Assembly: GCF_016920785.2 (NCBI RefSeq)
Contig: NW_024609951.1
Span: forward strand, 1,488,001-1,552,000
Direction: 5' to 3'
DNA: 64,000 nucleotides
Origin: Ixodes scapularis
Lineage: Eukaryota > Arthropoda > Arachnida > Ixodida > Ixodidae
Positions 42,519 to 53,770 of this stretch are shown here, in pieces. The position numbers and the translations under genes were made by a program. Every line of letters begins with the position of its first letter. Position 1 is the first letter of the stretch. The notes below the pieces were generated by a model that saw only the letters and a list, made by a program, of their open reading frames with translations, had not been told where the DNA came from and searched no databases.

Positions 42519-45172
42519 TGGAAGCCGAACGCTGACAGACTAGGCAAGGCGACAAGGTCACCGGCAGAAGCGGCCTTTCTTTTATGCGTTGTTGATGCGC
42601 CTTCGACCTCGCCTTTTGCAAATCCTCCCCACCTGCTTTTGCGTCTTCTTGTGGCTGTCAGCGAGCGCGACAGCCGCTTTAAAGGCGGGCGCTCAAAATT
42701 TTCTTCAGCGTGGCAGAAGATTCCCCCTCTTTTCTTTTTTCCTCCTCCCCTTTCCTCCTCCATTTTCCTCCTCGCTTTTTACGGCCTTCTCGCACGAGTG
42801 CTAATGGGCTTACCGGCCCCCCGACAAAATCTCTGTAACCCTTCAAGGTTCTTTGCTTCAATCCCTAACACCAGGGATTAGTTAGGCAGGCTGGATATGA
42901 GCTCGGAAGGGTTCGGGCTGGCTCGCTTTTCTTCTTTTTCTTTTTTTGCTCTTTTTCTGCAATTCTAGAACACACTCAGATAGTCAACACCAACTAGCCC
43001 AACAACAAGTTATTTTATATTCAGATACTTCCGCATGCGGCCACACACGCTACAACACCGCATATTTATCTCGAGTGAACGGAACTTGAACATCACAGCA
43101 GAAGGAAAAAAAATGGATATTTTTATCCGAACTTTGAGCTCTACCCAGAGAATTGAAAATTTGTCGTTCTAACAACGGCACACTGAAGAGTGATTGTATC
43201 ACTATTGTGTATTTGTTTATTGTTTTTTGTACAAACTAATAATCATGAGTAATTACAAGTCAAAGATATTGCAGTCAGAGGGACACAGTCTGACCATTTC
43301 TGGGGCATAATATATAGGTTCGTACTTCAGGTGTTTCCTAGAGTGACAGCCGCCTCGTTGAAGCTACTAAGAAGAGTAAAAACAAACTTCCATAAAAACT
43401 GAAACGGTTTATGGTATATTTCATCCATCTTCAGTCTTTGAATAAAATGTCTTCGTTTTTTCAAACGTGCATTTAGTTTCTGTCAATAAATGTAAATGAA
43501 AACTTGACACCCGACAAATACCTTGCGTATCAGCAAAGAGAACGGGAAACACGGAGATTGAACCGCAAAATCACAATTTTCTTCGCGTAAAATAGTGCAA
43601 CTAGCAATAGTAGCATGTTATGCCATTTATTAAAAGACAGCAGGTATTACGAAGTTTTCATTCTCTTCTGTTCGCATTTGTCCGCTGATGCAAAAAAACC
43701 CAGGAGTTCGGAAGGTGTGCTAACGCAAGTTTTGGGGCTGCTTCGCTAATTTAGGCGTCTAGCGTTCCCCGATAATTAGAAAAGAAGCGGAACAGCGGTC
43801 AGCTCAACGTCGTCACCAAGCAGGAAATCATGCCGAAATGTGTCCTTGAACACGTGCGAGATCTTTTCCCGAACCCAGCCGTGATTCGCCACAATTCATC
43901 TACGAAAAAAAACCCATAAAAAGTTGTAGGCTTAAACGATTCGGCAGTTTTTGAATATAGTCATGCGGACTAACTGTCCACAAGTACAGAAAGAAATGCA
44001 GTAGAAATGCAGAGCTCTATTGTGTTCTTTATGTCCATACTTGTCTTTCGCGCTGTACGCCAATTAAAATGAATTCTGCAATATCTGTAGATTATGCCTG
44101 GTTATGTTGTCTTTAAAAAAAAAAAAAGTAATCAAGCAAGTTCGGTATCGTGCCACAATTTGTGCATATACAATTTTATGTGGAATTCAAAGTCAAAACA
44201 GTACTTCCGCGGGAAACAGTGCATCCGTCGTTCTTCGTCTTCCTGAAGCTATGATCTACCGATCTCGGCTACAGGACTTTTGGGTCCACAAAAAATCACG
44301 CTCAGTATAAAATTCGCATTTTCTACCAAAAGTACTGGAAATTATTTATTTTTCAAACAGGTCGGGTGGTGATGCGTGTTTGAGTGTAGGACCATTGACT
44401 GGGCACTGGTTTGCGCCAAGAGTGCAGTGCTTCCTTTCATGCTGCCCGCGACGAGAGTTGAAATTTGAATGTAGTAGAAATAAAATCAACTGACACCCTT
44501 AGAATTATTTTAAACTTGCGCTTTCTTCAGGCATTAAGATTTTGATCGTACCTTTTATTCATTATCGTCTTCGATGAGAGAGCAACTTGCCGAGGAGGCC
44601 GCGCTGTCCGCGTACGCGGCTTGACAGATAAGGGCACAAATGCTTTTCACGAATCTTTAAAGACCAAGCATAAAAATGAAAGACGCAGCCACTTTACGCC
44701 AATGAAACCAACTTTATGTTTTGGGCAGACGTCTTGCGAGAGTTGCAGTATTTTAATTATGCCTAATAGATTAAATGTTTAGGACTAAGTACCAAACTTT
44801 TTTAGATGTATTAAGAACAAAAATGTCAAATGGAAAGTTCTAGAGCTGCTTGAGAAACACCCGATTAGCTGTTTGCAACGTGATAAGGCTCGCGTGGCTT
44901 CCTTCTGACTAGTAATAAAGCTTCTGAAACATGACAAAATAGCCCGTGATAAAGCGCCCGCCCCATCATAAACTCAATTTCGAATGTCCCAGGATTTGTT
45001 TTCATAGGCCGGAAAAAAAAAAAGAGATGCATGCAAGACTGCCCCACACTTCATTTATATCAGAAAAGAACTGCCCTGTTTTATATACAACGTTTATTGT
45101 TTTCTTTTTTTTTCATTTTTTTTTTCACCTACTAGATATTAGAAAAAACGTGGAAATGAACGTTTTGTAGAT
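42519..45172. other. Gene-poor spacer
   Basis: The stretch 42560-42800 is GC-rich, then pyrimidine-rich (CCTCC runs). From 43000 to 45170 the DNA is AT-rich with no recognised gene, repeat array or element. The AACTAGCCCAACAACAAGTT near 42993 resembles a motif at 13.8 kb. Confidence 0.4.
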
Positions 45173-45860
45173 GCAGGCGAAGATTGGGTTCAAGAAAGAA
45201 CGCAACAAAAACCGACTGATTACCTAACATTTGTTAATGGACTTTTTGATTATAAAAGAAAACGGGATAGTTGATTTATAGAGTTGTTGGGCGTAATCGA
45301 AAGCCACCAAATTGTCCAGTGAAAATTAGCGCCATTGCGGTTTGTGTAGGTGAGCTATACGGCCAGGCGAGGATTAGGTTCAATAACGAACGTAACTAAA
45401 ACCGACCGATTGCCTAAAATTCGCTAATTAACCTTTTAATTAGAATAGAAAACGGCATCTTGTATTTAGAAAGGTGTTGGCCATAATCGCAAGCCACCAA
45501 ACCATCCATTCTTAGAAAGATGTAACGCGCGTACACTATTATACGGCGTCCTCCTAATTTGGGCGCGAAAATATAGTTCTGATTTTATGTGGGCTCCATC
45601 TCCGCGTGGCACAGCCTAACGCCATGAAGCCAAAGCGACAAATCATGCGCATCGCTGTGACAACGCCACTGTAGAAGGGGCGAGGAGTACGGCGGCCGAA
45701 AACATTGCGGTAACACGATTCGCGTCCAAATTAGGCTTTTTAGGACGCCGTGAGCCACTTCACGTCCACTACATCTCTTTAAAAATGAATGATTTGGTGT
45801 TTTTGATGAGAACAGATAAGGCACAAACCGCAATTGCGTAACTTTGACGTCTTTTCTAGA
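45173..45860 (+). repeat. Two tandem copies of a ~170-bp dispersed repeat with trailing sequence
   Basis: Copy 1 (about 45173-45315) and copy 2 (about 45344-45505) share GGTTCAA-GAACG, AAACCGAC-GATT, TTAAT-GACTTTTTGATTA-like words and TCG-AAGCCACCAAA. A third copy occurs at 56.13-56.30 kb and an inverted, more diverged one at 57.23-57.32 kb. Sequence to about 45860 may be the rest of the same element. Confidence 0.65.
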
Positions 45861-45959
45861 AAAATGTCAAGTCGTTAAAAAAAAAACACCCTGTATAAGC
45901 ACGATTGTAAGGCAGTTCTTTACGTCCGGCGACATCATTACGGCATGGAAGGAGACGTT

Positions 45960-45994
45960 GACCACAGATCATACTCTGTGTATGATCTGTGGTC
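45960..45994. repeat. Perfect 15-bp hairpin next to poly-T
   Basis: GACCACAGATCATAC, loop TCTGT, GTATGATCTGTGGTC, then CACTG and a T-rich run. It may be the tip of a larger MITE whose outer arms I cannot match. Confidence 0.85.
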
Positions 45995-46479
45995 ACTGTT
46001 TTTTTTTTGTTTTTTTTCGTACCAGAATGAGCAAACATTTGATACCAAAGAAAATAGATTGAGCATTCACCAAATTCGGCTTGTTTACTTGATTCAAATC
46101 GATAATTGATTTGATTACACTTATTTTGTACCCGCACACGCCTACTTTATTCCCTAATGAGTTACAAGTGACAATTAGATTGTTTTTTGTTTTTTTTGTC
46201 ATGCGAGGTCATCACAATTTATTATTAACAATAGGAGCTCTGCGATTACGCGGAGGAGGCGAGGCACATTTGAAGATATTCAAAATTGTTCTGAATACAA
46301 AAACAACTTCAAACGACTTGCTGTTTGGGTCGTTTTTTACACGCAGGACCAATAATAAAGCCAAAACCTTATAGAGGAGACAATCTATCAACTCAACGCA
46401 CAAACACGATGTGAAGCGTGTCTGCGTACGTTGTAAAAGAGATACCGGCGAGCAAACCATAGCGTCGAATGTCCATGCA

Positions 46480-46632
46480 TCAAAATGTCCGTGCACCGAA
46501 ATATCCGCGCACCGAAAAGTCCCACACCGAAAAGTCTTTGCAGCAAAAAGTCCGTACACTGAAACGTCTGTGCACCAAAAAGTCCGCACCGAAATGCCCT
46601 ACAGAAAAACGCTCTACAACGAAAAGTACTAG
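46480..46632 (+). repeat. ~16-bp degenerate minisatellite (ACCGAAAAGTCC)
   Basis: About nine imperfect units carry GCACCGAAAAGTCC-type sequence. A plus-strand frame stays open across them (46411-46632), giving repeated HRKVP/HQKVR-like peptides. I read this as a low-complexity repeat with incidental coding. Confidence 0.7.
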
Positions 46633-47289
46633 ACCCACTACGGATGGGATCCTCCGTCACCTCTGCCGGTTTACGAACCATGATGATTCAGAACCACTGA
46701 TCTATGGAGCGCCATCCCTGATATACAGAAAACGCCGCTCGTACTTCCCGTTGTCGCCATGAATCCGCCTAAACAACGAAAGATGCCAAATCAGATATTT
46801 ATATTAAAATTGATACTCCAATGACTACTTCTTTGAGCAGAACAGGGCATTTGTGCTCTCACAACAGCAAAAAATCGTCTTCCAAACCAATGCTAAAAAA
46901 GAGCCAATGCAACTCGTCGGGAAGAGCAAGTGCCAAGCTCGCTCAAAACAGCTACTCGGTTGGTTCAGCTCCTTGTCGCAGGTGTGCCGGCTGGCTTCTG
47001 GATAATCTTTTCAAATCCTTGAAGCTTTCATTTCCTCCACCCCAAACTTGTAAAAAAAAAAAAAAAAATGAAAACAGGCAGCTGGCAAAAAAAAAACAAA
47101 AAAAAAAAGTCGGAAAACGGCGAGGAGGAAACGAGAGGCGATTTCCTCCTTTCACAGTGGCGAGAAGGAAAGTGAGGGTCGGGTTCCTTCTCTCTGCTTG
47201 CCGGCCGGCCTTTAATCAAATCAAAAGGATGAAGCGAAACGCGTGACTCAGCGTGACCTCTCTACATAGGACGCGTAGGACAAAAACGT
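46633..47289. other. Spacer with poly-A runs
   Basis: An 18-base poly-A (47051-47068) and a second A-rich stretch (47087-47109) lie here. Open frames through them are artefacts. Confidence 0.4.
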
Positions 47290-47895
47290 TTGGACAAAAA
47301 TTTGTCACGTGACTTTTTCTGTCACGCTGATGGGATCTCTGGGGCTGTCGTTTTCGCCGTTTGCCTAGTTATAGAAATAAGCAGGCCACGTAGGTCCGGT
47401 TTTCGAACTGGACTCTTCAGTGTTCTGTTGCTTTCGTGCGTTGCAGACGCGGCCGTGTTTTTTCGTCGTAAACGGTCGGAATACGTCCATGCCAATTTTT
47501 CGGTAACAGTCATTTTTTTCACCGGAGTTCGTGGAATACTTGTGATGTGTTTGTTGGACACGCTTCGACAAAAACTGCCCTTCGCCGACGACGAGACGTC
47601 AGTTGAATGTGCTCAACCTTCTTCCTCGAATGTGTTTGTGGGGTGCCTGAGTTGGATTATGCATCTATCAAGGATTACATGATATCGCTCTTTTATTAGT
47701 AAGTACACTGCAAGCATGATTCTGATAGTCGTCCTGCTTTCCTTTCATTCTCCGCGGTTTTACGTGTGATGAGTTTTGCTTGGCATGAGGACAGTGTTAA
47801 TTGTATTTTATAATTTGCTTTTCGTTTTACAGAGAAGTGTGACCTTTGTAAATATGTTGAGAATACACTATGTGTAATGATAGTTGTTTAATAAA
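47290..47895 (+). pseudogene. Possible ABCC/MRP-type transporter N-terminal exon with spliced poly(A) exon
   Basis: A 130-codon frame (47290-47682) has two or three hydrophobic helices and a layout resembling the TMD0-L0 region of MRP-type ABC transporters: VVFAVCLVIEISRPRR, LFSVLLLSCVADAAVFF, then ILVMCLLDTLRQKLPF and PSSSNVFVGCLSWI. Known members have a similar leucine-rich helix, a Cys-x-Asp motif before an acidic linker, and a Ser-Ser-Phe-Leu-Ser-like segment. The stop (47680-47682) is 16 bases before a donor-like TTA|GTAAGT. A 134-base intron would end at TTTTACAG (47832), followed by an exon with AATAAA at 47890-47895. The homology is a judgement by eye. No other transporter exons are seen; it may be a truncated gene or fragment. 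Confidence 0.35.
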
Positions 47896-48289
47896 CTTCT
47901 GGGAGCGATCGAAAAAATTTGTTTGTCCGTATAAGTGATTGGATATGCAACAAATGACATGCAACGTACACATACTTGCACGACGTTCGGCCAATACGAA
48001 GCAGACGCATCGTAGAGTTTTCGCACAATATTACGCTAACGCTAGGCCGGGGCGAAACAGCTGTACGGCAATACCTGCCGGGTATCAAACAGTGGTGCGA
48101 AACTGGACAGTTGAGCGATATTGGAACCGACTTTCGGCCGGCACTGGCACGATACTGCAAAGTATTGCCGTGCTGCTTGGGAACGGAGGTGATGACATCT
48201 TACTATCGTGCTTCCAACGCTTATTTATTTTATTTCTCTTCTGGGACGCGTAAAAGAGCACTTCTGTGACACACCAGAGATATTCGAAA
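47896..48289. other. Spacer
   Basis: No recognisable element is seen; overlapping short frames occur on both strands. Confidence 0.4.
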
Positions 48290-49461
48290 CTTGGGCTGGC
48301 CTCTCGGCTTTCTTTGCCACTTTTGGCACTTATTTGGCACTTCAGTGGGTAGCCAGAAGAGCCAAACTTCGGCATGCCCCGAATCGACAAATTAAGATTT
48401 ACTGCGGCAGTTCTGGCTCAAGTCTGGCACTTACTTTGGCACAACTGTGGCGGACCAGAGAAAAGCCAAACTCGGCGAGGCTGAAATACCGAAATTAGGC
48501 GTTGCTTTGGTAGTTATGGCTCAAGTATGGCACACTTCGGCACTCCTGTGGCGTATCAGAGAAACGCCAAATTTTGGCGCGTCCGAAATACCCAAATTAG
48601 GCGTTGCTCTGGCAGTTATGGCTGAATTATTGCATCAACTTTGGCGCTCCTCTGGCGGACCAGAGAAACGCTAAACCTTAGCACGTCCCAAATACCGAGA
48701 TGAGGCGTTGCTCTGGCAGCTATGGCTGAAGTATGGCACCAACTTTGGCGCTCCTCTGGCGGACCAGAGAAACGCCAAACCTTGGCACGTCCCAAATACC
48801 GAAATTAGGCGTTGCTCTGGCAGTTATGGCTGAAGTCTGGCACCAACTTTAGCACTCCTCTGGCGGACCAGAGCAACGCCAAACTTTGGCATGTCCAAAA
48901 TACCCAAATTGGGAATTGCTGTGGCAGTTATAGCTCTAGTATTGCACTACTTCGGCAATCCTGTGGCGGACCCGAGAAAAGCCAAACTTTGGCACGTCCC
49001 AAATACCGAAATTAGGCGTTGCTCTGGCAGCTATGGCTGAAGTATGGCACCAACTTTCGCGCTCCTCTGGCGGACCAGAGAAACGCCAAACCTTGGCACG
49101 TCCCAAATACCGAAATTAGGCGTTGCTCTGGCAGTTATGGCTGAAGTATGGCACCAACTTTGGCGCTCCTCTGGCAGACCAGAGAAATGCCAAACCTTGG
49201 CATGCCCCGAATTCCCAGATTAGGATTTACTATGGCAGTTATGGCTCAAGTATGGCACCAACTTTGGCACTCCTCTGGCGTACCGGAGAAGAGCCGAACT
49301 TTGGCATGCCATAGGATCGCCCAACTATGGCTATACTTAGGCACCGTACTTTGGCACTGATGAATGCCATGGTGCAAAAACCTAACTGCGCCAAAGCTGG
49401 GCCCTTATGTTTGCCAGACCTTTGCCCAAGTTGGGCATTCCTCTGGCGTGCTACCTGGGGC
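48290..49461 (-). repeat. Minisatellite array with ~104-bp units
   Basis: About ten units have consensus words GGCGTTGCTCTGGCAG, TATGGCTGAAGTATGGCACC, CTCCTCTGGCGGACCAGAG, AAACGCCAAACCTTGGCACG and AAATACCGAAATTAG. The right end carries GTGCTACCTGGGGC (49448-49461), the complement of the GCCCCAGG-AGCAC that opens the array at 34681 (13 of 14 bases). So the two arrays are related and oppositely oriented. Open frames across it come from the repeat. Confidence 0.9.
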
Positions 49462-51060
49462 ATGTATCTTAATACAAATATGCAAACTTATAGAAACGTC
49501 TGAACTTACGATTATATTTCGCAACATTTTGAATACGGCACTACAACTACTTTGGTGTTCGGATAGTTGAGTGTCCGGAAAGAAAGAAGAGCAGAAAACT
49601 GGAAAACCCCCAAAACGACGACTAGAGAGAAGCCCAACTTATAGGATTGCGTCCTCCTGACACTAGGGCGGAACGCCTCCAAGTGCTACGGCCTTGACTC
49701 TAGGTGGTGTTGCGCAAGAGCGAAGTTCCCCCTCACACAAATAACTTCAGCAAGAGAGTGACGACGGTATCAACGCCACTGCTTGGGAGCGAGCTTTCTC
49801 CGGCCGCAACCACAGTGGGCTCTAACATTTCAGCAAAGACTGTACAATCATCTGCTTGGACCAATTTTGTCCATCTTATAGTTTGTGTAAGTTGGTCCCT
49901 CTCATGGCCGATCCTAAAGATGATGAAAAAGAGCGCGTCGGGATGAAACAAAAAAGTGCACGAGACATCCTCCGGGAACAATCGAACTAGGCTTGGAAAT
50001 GTGGACATTGGACCTAAGGTATCGTACAGGCACTAAAAGGTGCAACCAAATGTCATGCTTTCCTGTCATTGATCGAATCCGCCCAGGACTGACCAGATCT
50101 TGTTGGAAGCAGGGACCTAAGACAGTGATCACATCGGGCGCCCAGCATAAACAAAGGCTCCTGCTGTGACTGAAGAACCGACCATCCCCAAGGACCTCAA
50201 GACAGACGCGCACCTCCGATTCTACTCAGCATCTCTATGGCATCTAGACTAATCTGTGGCCAGTGCTTTCCTACCACAGACTCGTGAGCTGAACCTAATC
50301 CCTCACTTGAAATTCCTCGATCCTTTTATTTTCGCTCCAATATAAATCGTTGTACGTCAACATTTCTTTAGTTACCATTTGTCATAATTAATGAGCTTTT
50401 GTTTCTGACGATACCCCTGAGTCTCGTCCAACTTCCTATCATCTAAGACACCAACAACTTTGCGACACTTCCCCATCGTGTTTGTTCTTAAACTGTACCA
50501 CCAACGAGCGTAGGAACTTCAAACCTTTGTAATCCCGGTATAAAAGTTTTGAATGGAACTAGAGGTATTCCTGTATAACTTAGTAAATAAATAATTTTTT
50601 TTTGCATTTTTCGGGACGCTCTTTAAACAAAACAAAAAAAAAACTGCTTTTCCCGTATAAAATTTGTTTTTTTCTTTATGCTCCCAAGAATCATTGCGCC
50701 CCCCCCCCCCCCCCCCACCCATTTCACCTTCTCTTCTTGCAGGGCTTTAAGCATTTAAAGCTGTTGGATGATTGACCATAAAACTGAATATCTTTAAACT
50801 ACCCAATCTTTCTTGATTGAACTTGTTCGCACAGTTCAGAGCGTTTACGAACACATAAATGACACTTTTTAGTGGCTGCCACATACGCGTTGCTCTCTTA
50901 AAAAGACAATGAAGACGATTTTAATTACTTTTTTTAATAGTGTTTTTAAACTTCTTGGGAACCTAGGACACTGCCCAATTTTTTTATAGACATTTGTGAG
51001 GCGTAATTCTGTGCTACAAAAGAACTGAATAAACCGAAAAGAGCTATCTTCTTTCTCATT
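49462..51060. other. Spacer without supported genes
   Basis: A moderately GC-balanced part (49560-50340) could be an unrecognised element or UTR. A 16-base poly-C lies at 50701-50716. I assign no function. Confidence 0.35.
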
Positions 51061-51206
51061 TCTGGTCCTCCGAAAACGGAGGTGATGTAGCGAGTGGCCT
51101 TAAGTGTGAATAGACGGTACCGGTGGCATTTAGGAGATCGAGACTGTGGTTACCGCGGTGGGTCATAGCAGAGCGGTGGCGCGGTCGTTTCGTCGCATTT
51201 GTCAAC

Positions 51207-51231
51207 ATGGACGACTATGCCTTTCTCGCCG
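51207..51231 (+). other. Candidate first coding exon
   Basis: ATG starts MDDYAFLA and runs eight codons plus one base into GTGAGC, a good 5' splice site. Upstream (51100-51206) is GC-rich without in-frame starts, like a 5' UTR. The sequence downstream shares TTAGGAAACCGGAACAA-type motifs with 54.1 kb in inverted orientation, so this may be a transposon's transposase exon and not a host gene. Confidence 0.3.
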
Positions 51232-51770
51232 GTGAGCTCGGGCACTTTGAGGAATCATTCGAGTGCCGTGTTCCCAAAGTAAACACGACACCATAGTTGA
51301 TTGTTGACCGTTCCGCTTACAGCGTAGCGAAAAGAAACGTAAATAATAGAGAGTTTTAGGAAACCGGAACAAAATACGATCGATAAACAAGAACGATCGA
51401 TACCTTGGATCGGGCGTGTGGACCGATCGTGTGCCCTGAAACGGCTTTGGGGGAACCGTATTTGCAGACAATAGCAGACGATCGGTACAGGTCGCGCCCC
51501 TGGCAACGGAAACCTGCATCTGCCTCATCGAGAAAAGACAAATATGTGTGTGTTTGTACAAATCGCAGAAACTCAAGCAAATAAACATCGCACCCAAATT
51601 ATATAGAGAACCAAAAATATGGTATACCTACTTATAGTTCGTCTCGTTTTTTTACTGGAATGAATGCGCTTCCGTAATACAAAACCTGGCGCACCACGGC
51701 GTGTCGCCCCTGGCACAGCGAAGTTCTAAAATGTTAGTCTGCTAAGAAGCAGACGAGCTTTCCGAAAACA

Positions 51771-51872
51771 ATGGCGCTCGATCTTTTTGGCCATGACTTG
51801 GAGTTGGCTCTATTCAGCGAAAGAAATTTAGAAAAAGTGATTTTGTACGACCGTCTGCGCACTAAGTGTGGC
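51771..51872 (+). other. Second candidate first coding exon
   Basis: ATG in context AAAACAATGG starts MALDLFGHDLELALF and continues SERNLEKVILYDRLRTKCG to GTGAGT, a consensus donor; unspliced, the frame stops 14 bases later. The 34 residues are helical and charged. The VILYDRLR end faintly recalls MADF-type domains, which I do not press. It lies 540 bp after the other candidate, same strand. Confidence 0.3.
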
Positions 51873-52584
51873 GTGAGTCTCTTTTGAACTTTCCGCTTTC
51901 TATAAGCGAGGCACGCACGCGCGTGCCGTGGGGCCCGTGACTTGTGCAGGGGCACGAGGGAATAAACATTCTTTTTGGTGGGCCGTGACACGGAGTCAGT
52001 CGCATTTCTTTCGGGTGCCGCCGAGCACCGATACACTAAGAGAAGCCGCTTGTTGGCGGCAAGGCATAGGACGTTCAACTTGGCGTAGCTTTTGAGTAAA
52101 CAAAAAAGTTGTGATACCAGGAATGATGTGCAGATACCACGAATGATGTGCCAGCGTATTTTGGGTTTTTTTGCTTTCAGTTTACCAGATTGATATACAT
52201 GGGGAATAAAATAATGCCTCGATCGTACATGGTAACTTGTTTTCTAATAAATCATGCGTTCTCAGCGGGCAAGGTTCGGTGTTTTACATCAACCAAATAT
52301 GATGTTTACACCAAACACGTCCTGATATGCTGAAACGTTGCCAAAAGCAAACTCGATATGGCACAAGAACACGCTCGCGCGCGCTTATCATCAACATTCG
52401 AAGTCGTCTGCTAGCGATCCTGTCTCTTTCCCGTGAGGCCCAATGCAGGATCGAGTATTAAGAAAGCCATGGTCAAATAAAACTAGAAATATTAAATCTC
52501 GAAGAAAATACAAAAATAACCAAAATATACTCACTTTTTCAAGTTGATGCGGCCATTTTTCTTGTACAAAGCTAGTTCAATTCA

Positions 52585-53190
52585 ATTTTTAATTTAATTC
52601 AATTTTTATTTTATGATCAAGTCATACAAAATAAAGAGCTGGCCCACAAAAGCAGCATTCTGCTTGTATGTGGGGTCAGGCGACCAACTACAATACATGT
52701 TGTTACAAAAAAAGAAAACACTCCGCAGCACAAAAAAAAAATGAAAGGAACACAAAATTAGCAGCACAAATAAATACAAAAAGGAACACTTTAGAGCATG
52801 AAATATAGGTGTTTATAGCCAAGTCTACTTACGCAACCATGAAATAAAAGTACGAAACATCTCCAACGGTTAGGCTACGATATCTACAGCTCAAATACTT
52901 GACACCAATTCCTTAGTTTTCTTTTTAGTACCCTAGTGTATTCTATATTCATAAGGGACTCTGGGAGTTCGTTAAATAAGTAAGGAATGTAATGATTTCT
53001 GTTTTTCTTTCCATACAGTGTAAATATTTTTGGAATGACGTATCTTTCAGTACGTCTCAAATCTCTATTTTTATTTACGAGGAGGTCAATCCGTTCCTTC
53101 GCTCCTCGCAACGAGTTCTTTTTCAACGCTGCTTCATTCCAAAGTGCTAGAGCGAAAAAGGAGTAGCGCCTAGCACCTCCCGAAGTAGAA
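52585..53190 (-). mobile_element. 3' end of a CR1/Jockey-like LINE
   Basis: On the minus strand 53126-52884 encodes the C-terminal end of an RT ORF: RDLRRTERYVIPKIFTLYGK then NHYIPYLFNELPES and KRKLRNW. This matches in layout the end of the LINE at 6.8-8.6 kb. The 3' UTR (52620-52880) precedes an AT-rich tail (ATTTAATTC-type repeats) at about 52585-52615. Only about 600 bp remain, a typical 5'-truncated insertion. Confidence 0.78.
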
Positions 53191-53673
53191 AGATGTTGTC
53201 TACTGCTGTAAACCGCTTGCGAGGAGAAGGCGGAGGGACGGTGCTAGATGCGGCGCTGATGTTACTCTCTTACGGTACAGGTAGCAGACGATCACGGTCG
53301 TACGCCCGAGCAGAGCCCCGAGTACCGATCGTTGCGCCGTGCACGGTACGACCACGAAGAAAATATAAAGGAAAACCTGAAACTTTACTGCTGTACACCT
53401 ATTAAAACTATCAACCAATATTCAAAGGGCTCGTTTTATAGGATATATGTGATTAGCATTTGTACAGAAATTTTTAATTCATGCAACATTTTTAAACTAA
53501 AAAGTACCCAGAGCATTGATGCAGAAGGCTGTTGCTCACTCTGTTGCCACTACAGATAATCCTCAGTCATAACAGCAGCTTTAAAAACGGGTGATAAGTG
53601 CTCAAAATGGACATCCAATGTTTGTATAAAAAGAACAAAAAAAAAACTTATAATATGTAAAAAAAAAAAAAAA

Positions 53674-53770
53674 GGTGTTTGCGCTAGCGGGATTCGAACT
53701 CTCCACTACCGGTCCTCTACGAGCTCAAAAGATAGGTGTTCCAATCCACTGAACTTCCGAGCAGACGATT
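53674..53770 (-). mobile_element. tRNA-derived SINE
   Basis: In minus orientation GCTCGGAAGTTCAGTGGATTGG (A-box region; the first part lies at 53741-53762) and GAGTTCGAATCCCGC (B box, 53687-53701) are spaced somewhat longer than in a short tRNA. The body is followed by a T-rich tail. It is pol III-promoter-like; cloverleaf pairing is incomplete. Confidence 0.65.

Noticed and set aside
42560..42800. Promoter-like GC- and CT-rich stretch after the TTAA MITE
   Set aside because: No start site, exon or recognised factor motif set; pyrimidine runs alone are not evidence.
49560..50340. Possible exon cluster in a balanced-GC stretch
   Set aside because: Many stops in every frame and no consistent splice sites.
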